Assembly: GCA_021785155.1 (NCBI GenBank)
Contig: JAJYGE010000260.1
Location: 1 to 5,591, forward strand
From: Planctomycetota bacterium
Lineage (GTDB): Bacteria > Planctomycetota > Phycisphaerae > WQYP01
DNA length: 5,591 nt
Direction of reading: 5' to 3'
The position numbers were made by a program, and so were the translations under genes. Position 1 is the stretch's first letter; every line of letters starts with the position of its first letter. Under the pieces are notes generated by a model. The model had not been told where the DNA came from. It searched no databases and saw only the letters and a program-made list of their open reading frames with translations. Below are positions 1 to 5,591 of the stretch, piece after piece.

Positions 1-2
1 GG

Positions 3-629
3 GACTGCTCGTATGAGTATCCTGGACATGTGTACTGTATGCGCGGCTTTTTGGGTATTTTCTCTACCGGAATGGATACGTTTTCCCAAACGTTAAATCG
101 GTGGCATATCATCCAAGCAGCGGCCTTGGCCGATGAGGCTCATGAGAAGTTCAAACACATTTTGCTTATGGCTGAAAAACACAATAAGCTCCATGGCCCG
201 CTTATTCTGGTCGGCCACTCCTATGGTGCAGACGATCAGATTCGAACCGCTCGCTATCTTGATCGGCATGGCTGCAAAGTCACGCTTCTGCTCTTGCTTG
301 ATCCCGTTACTCCACCGGCTATCCCCATCAATGTCCGTCAATGCTTCGTCATTTACAAAAGTCATCCGCTGACGGATTGGTTCCCGGCATTGCGTGGCGT
401 TCCCGTAACGGCAGTGAATCCACGCCTGACAAAGGTGACCAACCTGAATGTTCGCACGATGCCTGTTGCCTTTCACGAATCAAGCATTGACCACATTAAT
501 ATAAGTGCAAATCCGGGAGTTCAAAAGTTAATGCTCAGCGTCGTTTTACATGTGCTGCAACGCTGGCAGATTCGTCACAACTACCCCGTAAAAGCCACAA
601 CCTTAATCCACAATCCCCGTTTTCCTTGA
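3..629 (+). CDS. alpha/beta hydrolase (thioesterase/lipase-like), 5' partial
   Basis: The frame is open to the left edge, so the true start lies outside the window. A GTG at 30 is the first start codon inside, but codons before it already read like the family (…YPGHVY before CMRGF). Numbered from that GTG, an oxyanion-side motif RGFLGIFSTGMD spans residues 5-16. The nucleophile elbow GHSYGAD puts the catalytic Ser at 64, LLLDP gives an acid candidate Asp91, and SIDHINI gives a His candidate at 155. This order and spacing (Ser, Asp, His) is that of a complete alpha/beta-hydrolase triad. The pattern resembles bacterial hydrolases with an RG…STGMD N-terminal motif. The reaction is probably ester or thioester cleavage, and the substrate is unknown. 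The stop lies 35 nt before the membrane methyltransferase, which suggests co-transcription. Because the N-terminus is missing, a signal peptide or lipobox cannot be assessed. Confidence 0.75.
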   Translation, partial: DCSYEYPGHVYCMRGFLGIFSTGMDTFSQTLNRWHIIQAAALADEAHEKFKHILLMAEKHNKLHGPLILVGHSYGADDQIRTARYLDRHGCKVTLLLLLDPVTPPAIPINVRQCFVIYKSHPLTDWFPALRGVPVTAVNPRLTKVTNLNVRTMPVAFHESSIDHINISANPGVQKLMLSVVLHVLQRWQIRHNYPVKATTLIHNPRFP

Positions 630-659
630 ACTCCGTTATGATATTAGACTACGGAGGTT
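629..659 (+). promoter_or_regulatory. Bulged hairpin covering the methyltransferase ribosome binding site
   Basis: AACTCCGT (629-636) can pair with ACGGAGGTT (651-659) as an 8-bp stem with one bulged G at 657 and a 14-nt loop. The right arm contains the GGAGG Shine-Dalgarno (653-657) that sits 7 nt before the ATG at 665. Folding would therefore hide the ribosome binding site. Whether it folds in the cell is inference: an anti-Shine-Dalgarno match of this size in a short intergenic gap can arise by chance. No convincing -35/-10 pair was found in this gap, so the downstream gene is probably read from an upstream promoter. Confidence 0.25.
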
Positions 660-664
660 AACGG

Positions 665-1315
665 ATGTTGATGCTGCCTAGATTGTCAGCCGCCGCTTCA
701 GGATTATGGGTGGTTATTTACTGGGGAACGGTAATCGTAAAAGCCGTTCGGCTAAGCCGTAAAATCGGCAAAGACCCCAACGTATTGCCGCGCGAAAAAA
801 CGGGTCGGAGTCTGCGTTTCATTTGGACCCCCGCCATTATCGCTTGGTGCATTTTACCTTGGATTTCCGCCATTCGTGGATTTGCCCCGGTATGGTGGCT
901 GCGAGCGTTCTGGCCCATGACGGCGGAAACGCAATGGCTTGGTGTTGTGGCGGCACTATTGGGGCTGGCGGCACTGATTCTGACGTTTATCTGCTGGCGG
1001 CAAATGGGGCGTTCCTGGCGAATCGGCATCGATCCCGGTGAAAAAACGGAACTGGTCATACTCGGAGCGTATCGTATTGTGCGGCACCCCATTTATGCCT
1101 TGTCAATTATTCTCATGCTTTGCACGCTTGTGACCGTTCCGACAATACTGATGCTTCTAATCGCCATTATTCATATTACACTTATTACGCTGGAAGCATT
1201 ACGGGAAGAGCAATACCTGCGTCATATTCATGGCACACCATACGCCGAATATTGTTTGCGAACGGGGCGATTTATTCCGCGCGTATCCCGGACACACCTG
1301 CGTGATTTGGCATAG
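665..1315 (+). CDS. Membrane methyltransferase, ICMT/PEMT (isoprenylcysteine/phospholipid methyltransferase) type
   Basis: This 216-residue membrane protein has hydrophobic segments near residues 13-29, 55-70, 91-110 and 146-173. The family signature is clear in the C-terminal half: GAYRIVRHPIY (134-144), matching the G-P/A-Y-R-x-x-R-H-P-x-Y S-adenosylmethionine-binding motif, then LREEQYL with the paired Glu 181-182, and GTPYAEYCLRTGRFIP (190-205). Known members methylate prenylcysteine carboxyls, phospholipid amines or other membrane-located acceptors using SAM. Which acceptor applies here is not visible. The start at 665 is chosen because GGAGG at 653-657 is 7 nt upstream, whereas the second ATG at 671 would be 13 nt away. 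Only 9 nt separate its stop from the condensation-like gene, so the two are very likely one transcript. Confidence 0.85.
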   Translation: MLMLPRLSAAASGLWVVIYWGTVIVKAVRLSRKIGKDPNVLPREKTGRSLRFIWTPAIIAWCILPWISAIRGFAPVWWLRAFWPMTAETQWLGVVAALLGLAALILTFICWRQMGRSWRIGIDPGEKTELVILGAYRIVRHPIYALSIILMLCTLVTVPTILMLLIAIIHITLITLEALREEQYLRHIHGTPYAEYCLRTGRFIPRVSRTHLRDLA

Positions 1316-1324
1316 GTTCTTCGT

Positions 1325-2671
1325 ATGAATAACACAACACCATCGGCCGATTCTGCTTCATCGGATCATGCCGGCGCACACATGCGGCTTAATATTTTCC
1401 AGCAACTCATGCGTAGCTGGACAACGCTGGGGCCTTACAACGCCGGGCAGGCCATGCGGCTAAGCGGAAAACTTGATATTCAGCATTGGCAGAAGGTTAT
1501 CAATGGCGTCATCGGCACCATTGGCCTGGGTACGCCACAGGTCCAAGGCGATCTCGCAACATTCACAAATTGTATGCCGATTATGCCCCGCGTTTGTCAC
1601 GAGTCGCTGGTTTCAGTCGCCGCACGCGAGCTTAACGCGCCTTTTGTAGCGCATGATACTCCTTTACGCTTTTTTATCGTTCCTGACAATGAAGAATATT
1701 GGCTGCTGACAATTTATGATCATTGGATTGCTGATAGCTGGAGCATTCGCGAATTGATGAAATTGATCTTGGCCGCATATTGCGGTAATCCCGCGGATAG
1801 TCAGCACATATTACATATTACGGATCAAAGCTTTGATGATCTGTTTCAACGCCGTCGTGGTTCACTTTCCGCTCCGATACGTGTTTTGCACGCCGCCCGA
1901 CGGTATTTTACGCACCGCCGCTCATGGCGGTTTGATCTGGCCGATCCAATGGATTTTTCCACCGGGTGTTCCATGCACGCCTTACCCGATGGTCTTGTCG
2001 ATGCTCTTACCACCTGCGCAAAAGCCAACCGGTGTAGTTTAAATGATATATTCCTGGCCGCCATTTCCATGGTTATAGGCCAGATCACCGCGGATAGCAG
2101 ATACAAATGGCGCCGCCGCTGGTGGGCCGGAGGGCGTAACTCCGTGAGCATCGGATCAATCGTTGATATCCGCGCATTGGCTGATGAACCCTTGAATCAT
2201 ACATTCGGATTATTTTTAAGCTCCTGTATCACCACATTTAAAGAGCCTGAAAGGCAAACCTCCTCCGTGTTAATTCGCCACGCTGCCCGACAAACCCGGG
2301 CGTTCAAGAAAAGATGTGGTGCGGTGGCGGCATTTGGCGAGTTGGCGGTGGTCAAATATTTTTCCGACCTTTATGGCCAGCCGCGCCATAAGGCTCTTTT
2401 CTTTCAGAAAAATTGCCCGCTTCTCGCCGGCGTATCGAATGTAAATCTTACCGGAGCGTGGATGGATCAGACCGCGGGTACAGGCGGGATGGTTCAAGAT
2501 TATGTGCGTATTTCGCCGGTAGGGCCGCTCTTGCCGGTGGTCTTTGCGTTGACAACATTTCAATCTCGACTCAGCTTGTGCCTTACCTGGCGGAAATCCG
2601 CACTTACCGATGCGCAGGCGACAATATTGGCCGCCGCGTTCATGAAGTTCCTTGAGGAATTAAAACCATGA
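1325..2671 (+). CDS. Condensation-domain/acyltransferase-like protein (CoA- or carrier-dependent acyltransferase superfamily)
   Basis: This 448-residue protein has the layout of the chloramphenicol acetyltransferase/condensation/WS-DGAT fold. PYNAGQAMRLSG (37-48) resembles the opening strand. YDHWIADSWS (131-140) holds the HxxxD active site, with His133 as likely base and Asp137 structural; the canonical form is HHxxxDG, so first His and Gly are replaced by Asp132 and Ser138. CSLNDIFLAA (237-246) matches the conserved N-D-x-x-L-A-A helix. IGSIVDIRAL (276-285), FGLFLSS (294-300) and GVSNVNLTG (369-377) match later core strands. No adenylation or carrier domain is attached, so it acts as a stand-alone enzyme, probably joining an acyl group to an alcohol or amine. 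Start at 1325: AGG at 1314-1316 is a weak site 8 nt upstream. ATG 1382 (Met20) is the alternative, since residues 2-19 look like a non-conserved polar tail. Overlaps comF-like gene by 4 nt. Confidence 0.72.
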   Translation: MNNTTPSADSASSDHAGAHMRLNIFQQLMRSWTTLGPYNAGQAMRLSGKLDIQHWQKVINGVIGTIGLGTPQVQGDLATFTNCMPIMPRVCHESLVSVAARELNAPFVAHDTPLRFFIVPDNEEYWLLTIYDHWIADSWSIRELMKLILAAYCGNPADSQHILHITDQSFDDLFQRRRGSLSAPIRVLHAARRYFTHRRSWRFDLADPMDFSTGCSMHALPDGLVDALTTCAKANRCSLNDIFLAAISMVIGQITADSRYKWRRRWWAGGRNSVSIGSIVDIRALADEPLNHTFGLFLSSCITTFKEPERQTSSVLIRHAARQTRAFKKRCGAVAAFGELAVVKYFSDLYGQPRHKALFFQKNCPLLAGVSNVNLTGAWMDQTAGTGGMVQDYVRISPVGPLLPVVFALTTFQSRLSLCLTWRKSALTDAQATILAAAFMKFLEELKP

Positions 2672-3462
2672 GCGACGCTCGTTTCAAATTCGGACTTTTG
2701 AAGCGCCGCCGTCCGCAACCGCTTGCGGCTCTTTTTCCGCCGACTTGTTGGGCGACGGGCCAAAGCATTGCGCCATCTGATAAGGGGCTGTGCCGCGAGA
2801 TTCAAGAGCAATTACGCCAGCAACTGTTATGGCCCTATTGCCAGCGCTGCGGCAGTACCCTCGGACCATTTGCCGCACGGGGAAGCTGCCAGAATTGCCC
2901 CCATCGCAAAATCGGTCTTGACCGCATTGTGCGTGTAGGTACGCTCAATGGTCCGTTGAGCCGTTTAATTCACAGTATGAAATTTGCGCGCCACTGGGCA
3001 TTGGCGGCCATAGTGGCTCCATGGATGGCCGAGGCGCTGCGGCACGCACAGGTAGATGCAGTCGATCAATTTGTTCCTGTACCGTTGCATTGGTCCCGGC
3101 AGTGGCGACGTGGCTTTAATCAGGCGTTTGAATTGGCATCGGAATTATCCGGAATTTTCGATGCCCCCTGTGATGATCTGTTACGTCGTAAACGTGCCAC
3201 CATCGCACAAACGTCCATGCAAAATGCTACCGCCCGCCTCGATAATGTGCGCGGGGCGTTTATACTGCCGAGCCGTGTCGATCTTTCCGGCTTGAATATT
3301 TGGCTCGTGGATGATGTATGCACCACCGGCGCCACGCTACATGCCGCCGCGGCCGCTCTTCGCAATGTCTCGGCCACAAACCGGCCCGCCTCAATCAGCG
3401 CCATTGTGCTCGCGGTTGCTGATGCCGCCGCGATTCCGGACTCACCGAATACCTCCTTGTGA
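2668..3462 (+). CDS. comF: ComF family protein (phosphoribosyltransferase-like)
   Basis: This 264-residue protein has the usual ComF length and order. An N-terminal cysteine region includes LFPPTC (22-27), LC at 41-42, then YCQRCG (57-62) and SCQNC (73-77). The central FVPVPLH…RRGFNQA (135-153) is diagnostic of ComF, as is the Q-x-x-x…R-x-x-N-V-x-G-A-F stretch (181-198). LVDDVCTTGATL (213-224) is the PRPP-binding loop of type I phosphoribosyltransferases. ComF proteins are cytoplasmic and in competent bacteria help handle incoming single-stranded DNA; many non-competent bacteria carry them with an unsettled role. Odd point: the first two Cys pairs keep only one Cys each (C27-x-x-T, C42-x-x-I), while the second set (C58/C61, C74/C77) is intact. 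The start is fixed by the ATGA overlap with the acyltransferase stop and by GAGG at 2654-2657, 10 nt upstream. The family call is firm; a competence role is not implied. Confidence 0.9.
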   Translation: MSDARFKFGLLKRRRPQPLAALFPPTCWATGQSIAPSDKGLCREIQEQLRQQLLWPYCQRCGSTLGPFAARGSCQNCPHRKIGLDRIVRVGTLNGPLSRLIHSMKFARHWALAAIVAPWMAEALRHAQVDAVDQFVPVPLHWSRQWRRGFNQAFELASELSGIFDAPCDDLLRRKRATIAQTSMQNATARLDNVRGAFILPSRVDLSGLNIWLVDDVCTTGATLHAAAAALRNVSATNRPASISAIVLAVADAAAIPDSPNTSL

Positions 3463-3518
3463 ATTTCCGTTGTGTCGGTGTGTCAGAGCTTATCCCAATG
3501 ACCTCGGCTTAAATACTC

Positions 3519-3866
3519 GTGATCGGGATGGTAAATTCCCCCGTCGCAGTGTTGTTCGTTGTATCCGCATTATCGGCAATCATAAAAGTCCGCCGCCTTT
3601 TGCCGTTTTGTTTATTCACCTGTCGCTGGTATCATATCAAACTTGTTGGGCAGTGGGCCATGGGAAAATTTACTAAGCGCCGGCAAGGATGGCGGTGGGG
3701 AAAATCAAAATCAGGGATCAAAAGCAATCGGCTCGTTGGGCACGTTGGTGCCGGTTTTAGCCGCTGCGGTTTGCGCGTTGCCTTGGCCCAAAATACGCCG
3801 AAGCGCAGACATTCAAGCCGCCGCCGACGTGGGTTCCGGATGTGCCATCCGGTTTTAGGAGATTAG
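3519..3866 (+). CDS. Doubtful small ORF, possibly a frameshifted membrane-protein gene
   Basis: I do not recognise this gene. The uninterrupted frame encodes 115 residues from GTG 3519 (or ATG 3528, no good ribosome binding site) and ends 4 nt before the radical SAM start. Its first third is credible: MVNSPVAVLFVVSALSAII is a hydrophobic, membrane-like segment and its codons often begin with G. After about 3585 this frame turns into an Arg/Lys/Trp-rich sequence that looks out of frame. The +1 frame then carries the better codons (many GNN), with a second hydrophobic stretch LGTLVPVLAAAVCALPWP, and ends at TAG 3856-3858, 12 nt before the next gene. Removing one A from the AAAA at 3584-3587 joins both parts into about 112 residues. 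So this is a spurious ORF, a small intact gene, or a gene broken by one base. Confidence 0.25.
   Translation: MIGMVNSPVAVLFVVSALSAIIKVRRLLPFCLFTCRWYHIKLVGQWAMGKFTKRRQGWRWGKSKSGIKSNRLVGHVGAGFSRCGLRVALAQNTPKRRHSSRRRRGFRMCHPVLGD
3608..3635 (+). promoter_or_regulatory. Weak sigma70-like promoter candidate
   Basis: TTGTTT (3608-3613) and TATCAT (3630-3635) are separated by 16 nt. The -10 matches the consensus at five of six positions, the -35 only at three. If used, transcription would begin near 3642 and make a leader of roughly 230 nt ahead of the radical SAM gene, including both hairpins noted downstream. The match is poor enough to be chance, and the organism's sigma preferences are unknown. 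Confidence 0.15.
3740..3761 (+). other. Small hairpin followed by GGTTTTAG
   Basis: GGCAC (3740-3744) and GTGCC (3749-3753) form a 5-bp stem with a GTTG loop. The last two stem bases begin the string CCGGTTTTAG (3752-3761), which recurs at 3849-3858 after a stronger hairpin. The stem is short, so on its own it is a weak terminator or leader element at best. Confidence 0.2.
3836..3856 (+). terminator. Terminator-like hairpin directly before the radical SAM ribosome binding site
   Basis: CCGGATG (3836-3842) and CATCCGG (3846-3852) form a perfect 7-bp stem with a 3-nt TGC loop, followed at once by TTTT (3853-3856). This is the shape of an intrinsic terminator, although the U tract is short. AGGAG (3857-3861), the Shine-Dalgarno for the ATG at 3871, starts with the very next base. 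The element could therefore end the upstream transcript, act as an attenuator, or protect or expose the ribosome binding site. Function is inference; the inverted repeat itself is seen directly. Confidence 0.4.
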
Positions 3867-3870
3867 CAAG

Positions 3871-5019
3871 ATGGGTATTTTGAACTTCCGCAATCCGGGC
3901 AGGGCCTTACGTGTGTATGGCCGATCGCTGTTGTATTATTCCTCGCCCCGCAAAATCCTCAACGCCTTGCGCACGGAATATGCCTACCGCACGCGCGTTG
4001 CTGATGTGCGATCCGCACCGTTTATATTGTTCCTTGAGCCGCTGTATTACTGCAATCTGGAATGTCCTTTTTGTGATCGGCAAGTATTTCCGGATGCCCG
4101 CAAGAATAGCGCCGGCAAACTCTCAATGGCGCTTTATGACAAAATTTTAGATGAAATCGGGGACTACCTGTTTCAATGCCAGATTTTTGGCCAGGGAGAG
4201 CCGATGCTGGATTGGCCGCTATCCCGACAAATTATCGAAAAAACGCACGCCCGCAAGATATTTACATTATTAAGCACCAACAGCACACTCATTACGCCCA
4301 AGATCGCCCAGGAAGTCGTGCAGTGCGGCCTGGATCATCTGGTATGTGCCATTGACGGCATGAGCCAAGAAACGTATGCAATGTACCGCGTCGGCGGGGT
4401 ATGGGAAGAGGCCATTGATGGCATGTCGCAAATTTTAGAGCAGCGCCGCAAAACCAAATCTCCGATGGAAATCGAATGGCAGTTTTTAGTTCATGGCCAC
4501 AACCAGCATGAAGTGCAATCCGCCAAGCAACTGGCCCGGAAACTCGGTGTGTTTATCCGTTTTGCGCCACTGCGTGGAATGGAATTTAACCCGGAGCTTC
4601 AGCAATATTGGAAAACCGAAGGGCTGCAGCGGGATGTTGAACCGGGAAAATATCTGCACGACTGGCCTTGCTATTTTCTCTGGCGATCTCTGGTATTGAA
4701 TTCCAATGCCAAAGTCGCGCGATGCCTCGTGTACCAGAACGTTGCCGAATACGCCGATCTCAACACCATGCCCGTTCTGGAAGCATACAACCATCCCACC
4801 ATTCAGCGAGCCCGGCAACTATTTAGCCGCAAACCGGTGCCGCCGGGCGAATTTCCCGCCCCCTGTGATACCTGCTCATTTTATCAACGCGAGCATGGCG
4901 GCCCATTGCTCGATAAACCCGCCTCGCTGGGCTTATCTCTGCGCGTATTGGCGGGGGGTGGCCTTGAGGCAACCCCGGAACAGAAGATAGGACTTGCGGA
5001 GTTGGGCGTTAGCAGTTAG
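3871..5019 (+). CDS. Radical SAM protein with C-terminal SPASM-like cysteine region
   Basis: This 382-residue enzyme has the radical SAM cluster motif YYCNLECPFCD, with Cys61, Cys65 and Cys68 (CxxxCxxC) binding the [4Fe-4S] cluster that cleaves SAM. FGQGEPML (106-113) is the GGEP-type SAM-binding strand, LLSTNST (133-139) and CAIDGMSQETY (159-169) are further core strands. The C-terminal part holds four cysteines, Cys267 (DWPC), Cys285 (KVARC) and Cys332/Cys335 (PCDTC). They are spaced like an abbreviated SPASM or twitch region binding one auxiliary cluster. Relatives modify peptides, sugars or small molecules; no precursor peptide is recognisable nearby, so the substrate is unknown. The start is well supported: AGGAG at 3857-3861, 9 nt before ATG 3871. 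The preceding hairpin and long gap suggest its expression may be partly separate from the comF-like operon. It converges on the minus-strand gene. Confidence 0.88.
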   Translation: MGILNFRNPGRALRVYGRSLLYYSSPRKILNALRTEYAYRTRVADVRSAPFILFLEPLYYCNLECPFCDRQVFPDARKNSAGKLSMALYDKILDEIGDYLFQCQIFGQGEPMLDWPLSRQIIEKTHARKIFTLLSTNSTLITPKIAQEVVQCGLDHLVCAIDGMSQETYAMYRVGGVWEEAIDGMSQILEQRRKTKSPMEIEWQFLVHGHNQHEVQSAKQLARKLGVFIRFAPLRGMEFNPELQQYWKTEGLQRDVEPGKYLHDWPCYFLWRSLVLNSNAKVARCLVYQNVAEYADLNTMPVLEAYNHPTIQRARQLFSRKPVPPGEFPAPCDTCSFYQREHGGPLLDKPASLGLSLRVLAGGGLEATPEQKIGLAELGVSS

Positions 5020-5053
5020 TGGCCAATGTTGCGCTGCCGTGCTAAATGACAAT

Positions 5054-5591
5054 CTACCGCATCTCTGGCGTGCGCATTGCGTGTTCAATGGCGGTGCAGC
5101 TTGCGGCCAAGAGTACACCGATATGGGCGTTCATATCCGCCTGCATTTCCGCCTGGCGGCACACCCCGATACATTCCTGCGCTGTAGTCAGCGGCATGGC
5201 ATGAGCCTGTGATGGCAGGGGGGCGATGATCGCAGCACCGGTGGTATGGCGGAGGCGATCATCGAGCCACGCCGCAACAAAGCTGAACATTAACCCTACG
5301 CCGTCGCGCACAGCCCGATCCTTGGATGCCAGCGGATCGCGTTTAAGCATGGCTTTGGCATATTTTTCGGCACATTTCTGAATCACTTCCGCCAAAGCCA
5401 TACCACCTTCCCGCCCCGAGAGCATATTATCCAATACGGTTGATATTGTATTGATCCAATGCGGAAAAGCACGTTGATCCGGTGCGGTATTTTTGGCACC
5501 GCCTTTGGCTCCCTCCTCACGATCTGGCGGGATGGCTGCTTCCATAAAAACAATGGCTCTGCCCAAGCTGCCGCCGGAAAGTCGGGCCAGC
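5054..5591 (-). CDS. holB: Probable DNA polymerase III delta-prime subunit, C-terminal part only
   Basis: The frame is open to the right edge, so the N-terminal ATPase domains lie outside the window. A TTG at 5564-5566 could be a start, but the codons before it, read on the minus strand, continue a family-like motif: LARLSGGSLGRAI. That resembles the A-x-L-S-x-G-S-x-G-R-A stretch that closes the AAA+ lid of clamp-loader delta-prime subunits. The rest is helical, as expected for the C-terminal collar domain. Near the end AEMQADMNAHIGVLL resembles the final D-x-N-x-x-x-x-L-x-L helix. In the cell delta-prime joins the clamp-loader complex that places the beta sliding clamp on DNA. Odd point: a Gly/Glu/Lys-rich insert follows the lid motif. 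Without Walker or SRC motifs in view the call rests on two short matches. Another AAA+ clamp-loader subunit is the main alternative. Confidence 0.6.
   Translation of the reverse strand, partial: LARLSGGSLGRAIVFMEAAIPPDREEGAKGGAKNTAPDQRAFPHWINTISTVLDNMLSGREGGMALAEVIQKCAEKYAKAMLKRDPLASKDRAVRDGVGLMFSFVAAWLDDRLRHTTGAAIIAPLPSQAHAMPLTTAQECIGVCRQAEMQADMNAHIGVLLAASCTAIEHAMRTPEMR

Noticed and set aside
93..476. Minus-strand ORF of 127 codons inside the hydrolase gene
   Set aside because: It is antisense to the catalytic Ser and Asp coding region and has no domain or start context.
626..647. Promoter before the methyltransferase using TTGAAC and TATGAT
   Set aside because: The two boxes are only 5 nt apart, far too close for a sigma70-type promoter.
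718..1092. Minus-strand ORF of 124 codons inside the methyltransferase gene
   Set aside because: It lies antisense to a gene with clear family motifs and its product shows no recognisable domain.
3311..3676. ORF starting inside comF in another frame and running into the gap
   Set aside because: Half of it overlaps the PRPP-loop coding region of comF. The rest (RAYPNDLGLNTRDRDGKF and onward) matches no family I know, and there is no start site with a ribosome binding site after the comF stop.
3463..3870. A known structured RNA (SRP RNA, tmRNA, 6S RNA or a common riboswitch) in the 408-nt gap
   Set aside because: None of the conserved cores I would recognise is present, only the two simple hairpins reported.
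4486..4818. Minus-strand ORF of 110 codons inside the radical SAM gene
   Set aside because: It is a shadow of a strongly supported gene on the other strand.
5009..5045. TTAGCA / TGCTAA inverted repeat at the convergent junction as a bidirectional terminator
   Set aside because: The arms are 6 bp and AT-rich, the loop is 25 nt, and no T tract follows on either strand. The 34-nt junction shows no convincing terminator.

Overview
The window looks like bacterial chromosomal DNA of moderate GC content. Five same-strand genes or gene fragments are packed closely (35 nt, 9 nt, a 4-nt overlap, then one looser 408-nt gap) and face a converging replication gene at the right edge. Nothing identifies the organism firmly. 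The mix of a PRPP-motif ComF protein, a radical SAM protein with a reduced C-terminal cysteine set, and mid-GC codon use with weak ribosome binding sites would suit a Planctomycetota-like bacterium, but that is a low-confidence inference.

Left part (1-2671): an alpha/beta hydrolase whose 5' end lies outside the window, a small integral-membrane methyltransferase of the ICMT/PEMT type, and a condensation/acyltransferase-like protein with an HxxxD active-site motif. The three are tightly spaced and plausibly one operon. Together they look like an acyl-transfer, acyl-hydrolysis and methylation module acting on a lipid or small molecule at the membrane. The substrate cannot be read from the sequence.

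Middle (2668-3870): a ComF-family phosphoribosyltransferase-like gene is translationally coupled to the acyltransferase by an ATGA overlap. It is followed by a 408-nt stretch without a confident gene. That stretch carries codon-like signal that moves between frames (a possible frameshifted small membrane-protein gene), two hairpins each ending in the same CCGGTTTTAG string, and a terminator-like hairpin directly against the ribosome binding site of the next gene.

Right part (3871-5591): a radical SAM enzyme with a four-cysteine auxiliary cluster region, then a 34-nt convergent junction. On the minus strand lies the C-terminal part of a protein that best resembles the DNA polymerase III delta-prime subunit, running off the right edge. 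No RNA genes, CRISPR array, insertion sequence or long repeat were seen.
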